A DNA stretch of 19,270 nucleotides from Acanthaster planci. Lineage: Eukaryota > Echinodermata > Asteroidea > Valvatida > Acanthasteridae. The stretch covers positions 1,367,467-1,386,736 of the forward strand of contig NW_019091358.1 in NCBI RefSeq assembly GCF_001949145.1. Reading direction: 5' to 3'. This document shows, one piece after another, positions 17,968 through 19,270 of the stretch; position 1 is the stretch's first letter, and each line of letters begins with the position of its first letter. Both the position numbers and the translations under genes were made by a program. Under the pieces are notes generated by a model that worked only from the letters and a program-made list of their open reading frames with translations, had not been told where the DNA came from and searched no databases.

Positions 17968-18740
17968 ATGCGAAGAAACCGCCTGCCAAGGCGAAGAGTA
18001 ATATTGCAGCTTCCAAGGCCAAACCACGAGCAGCTAGAACAAGCGCTCTTAAGGAAGGGAACAAGGAGGCAAGGAAATCAAAGAAAGACGTGGTAAAGAA
18101 AAAGGAAGGGACAAGCCATAAGAAAAGTAAAGAAGTGAAGAAGAAAAAAGAGAAGAAAGAAAAGAAAAGTAAGAAAAAAAGCAAAAAGAAAAGTGAGGAC
18201 AGAACAAAGACAAAAAGCCAAAAGAAACGTGAGGACAGAACAAAGACAAAAAGCCAAAAGAAAAGTGAGGACGGAACAAAGACAAAAAGCCAAAAGAAAA
18301 GTGAGGACAAAACAAAGACAAAAAGCAAAAAGAAAAGTGAGGACGGAACAAAGACAAAAAGCAAAAAGAAAAGTGAGGACGGAACAAAGACAAAAAGCCA
18401 AAAGAAAAGTGAGGACGGAACAAAGACAAAAAGCCAAAAGAAAAGTGAGGACAAAACAAAGACAAAAAGCCAAAAGAAAAGTGAGGACAAAACAAAGACA
18501 AAAAGCCAAAAGAAAAGTGAGGACAAAACAAAGACAAAAAGCCAAAAGAAACGTGAGGACAAAATAACGACCAAAAAGAAACGTGAGGACAAGAAAACAG
18601 AAGAAGTCCAGAAACGGAAGACAAAGAAGGATGAGCTGAATGAGAGGCGAGCACGGGTCAAGGTTGTGCCAAATGACCAGCTAACCCCAAACCCTAACAT
18701 CAAGGTGGTGCCAAAGGACCCCATGTTTGAGGTCAAGTAA
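17968..18740 (+). CDS. Lys-repeat gene, last exon: very basic repeat protein
   Basis: Acceptor TTATTTCGCCGTAG (17967). The exon opens in phase 1 (codon GAT when joined to 17602) and gives DAKKPPAKAKSNIAASKAKP, then a Lys-dense tract with KSKKKSKKK. Ten tandem 12-residue units of the form SED(R/G/K)TKTKS(Q/K)KK follow, then degenerate units, and a non-repeat tail NERRARVKVVPND..NPNIKVVPKDPMFEVK before TAA (18738-18740). The tail repeats KVVPxD twice. With the upstream exons the protein would be about 347 residues. Lys content and the lack of membrane segments suggest a nuclear or nucleolar, perhaps DNA- or RNA-associated, protein (inference). The S-E-D triplets could be acidic-kinase sites. 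The repeat leaves other frames open too; those are shadows. No known family is recognised. Confidence 0.72.
18192..18551 (+). repeat. Ten 36-bp coding repeats
   Basis: Ten units of exactly 36 bp with the start AGTGAGGACARAACAAAGAC (variants GGA or AAA at the fourth codon). None has an insertion or deletion that breaks frame. Differences fall mainly at the first codon (Ser/Arg), the fourth codon (Arg, Gly, Lys) and the tenth codon (Gln/Lys). The last three Ser-Glu-Asp-Lys units are nearly identical, suggesting recent expansion at the 3' side. Shorter, shifted units continue to about 18594. Confidence 0.95.
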
Positions 18741-18784
18741 GTGCAACCCATGGAATGGACTTTCTGCTAGACTCAGCCCTCAGC

Positions 18785-18790
18785 AATAAA
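18785..18790 (+). promoter_or_regulatory. Poly(A) signal of the Lys-repeat gene
   Basis: AATAAA lies 45 bases after the TAA stop codon, a plausible position for a short 3' UTR. Cleavage would be expected around 18800-18820. Confidence 0.6.
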
Positions 18791-18867
18791 AATTCAAAGA
18801 GTATTTCTTAAAGATACTATGTGGTATTTCAGCCGTGTCTGTGCTTTTGGCATTCCTTTAAATGGGG

Positions 18868-19085
18868 GAGGCGGCATTTGGCCTAGTGCTTAGTGTTTGT
18901 AACTTCTGATGGTAGGGTTGGGGGTTCGAAACCAGCTGGTGTCAGCATGTTATGATCTTAGTTTTGTCACTATACCCCTACGTGCCTCTCCACCCAAGAG
19001 TAAATGGGTACCTGTGAGTCTGAGGATAGATATGGTTATTACCTTTAGCTGTATACTCAGCTGTATGGTCTCAGAAATGTTCAGA
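18868..19085 (+). mobile_element. tRNA-derived SINE, copy 2
   Basis: A box TGGCCTAGTGC (near 18878) and B box GGTTCGAAACC (18922-18932). Between and after them it shares ordered phrases with the copy at 11655: TTTGTAACTTC, TTCGAA with CCAGC, and a GTCAC segment. Its 3' half contains CTCTCCACCCAAGAGTAAAT and GGGTACCTGTGAG, then AGCTGTATGGTCTCAGAAATG, wording I associate with invertebrate tRNA-SINEs. It sits just downstream of the Lys-repeat gene in the same orientation. Exact ends are uncertain. Confidence 0.65.
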
Positions 19086-19270
19086 TGTTGTGAGCCCAAT
19101 TTGCAGTGAAAATGATAATATATTGGCAGCTTTGAATGACAGATACTGTGAGATACTATGCACCTGATAAATGCTTTGATATTATTAAAATTGATACTTT
19201 CACAGATTGTTGCATTCTGTTGAATATTTCAATCAAGAGTGAAGCACAAATGCCACTTCCTATGTGGGAT
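19086..19270. other. AT-rich DNA to the window end
   Basis: No gene, repeat or splice pair seen. It may include the 3' tail of the SINE. Confidence 0.3.

Noticed and set aside
17954-18751. Long minus-strand frames (up to 265 codons, Phe/Leu-rich) opposite the Lys-repeat exon
   Set aside because: They are antisense shadows of a 36-bp repeat without stops; the plus strand has the splice acceptor, stop and poly(A) signal.

Overview
This window looks like nuclear DNA of an invertebrate animal. It has intron-bearing genes with GT/AG borders, vertebrate-style poly(A) signals, tRNA-derived SINEs, hAT-type MITEs and minisatellites. It has no operons and no bacterial features. The palindrome TAGGCCTA occurs at least six times, and runs of ACATGTAC are abundant. 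I associate both from memory with marine deuterostomes, especially echinoderms, with hemichordates or lancelets as alternatives. The species cannot be fixed from the sequence alone.

Layout. Positions 1-334 carry short direct repeats that stop at a hAT-like terminus. Two minus-strand exons (853-957 and 1888-2027) encode most of a PLAC8/cornifelin-type cysteine-rich domain, including its stop codon; the 5' exon was not found. Two MITEs follow at 2535-2812 and 3131-3349. A broken TPR gene resembling TTC22 occupies 3977-5322 on the plus strand, with many frame changes and in-frame stops. A clear palindromic hAT MITE with an exact 8-bp target-site duplication lies at 6844-7244.

From 7.3 to 16.5 kb the window is mostly non-coding. 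It holds a few candidate exons (9830-9912 minus, 10820-11042 plus, 12406-12486 plus), a SINE at about 11655-11885, a 20-bp tandem repeat, MITE end fragments, and a 159-bp strictly alternating purine-pyrimidine minisatellite at 15125-15283.

The right end holds a plus-strand gene that I can assemble as three phase-compatible exons (16525-16606, 17411-17602, 17968-18740). The predicted product is about 347 residues, very basic, with ten 12-residue Lys-rich repeats near its C-terminus, and a poly(A) signal lies 45 bases after the stop. A second SINE follows at about 18868-19085.

The genes do not form a functional unit. I see no evidence for a new multi-gene system. The items most worth a second look are the foldback MITE and its nested core, the uncharacterised Lys-repeat gene, the decayed TTC22-like copy, the unrecognised conserved-looking exon at 10.8-11.0 kb, and the purine-pyrimidine tract.
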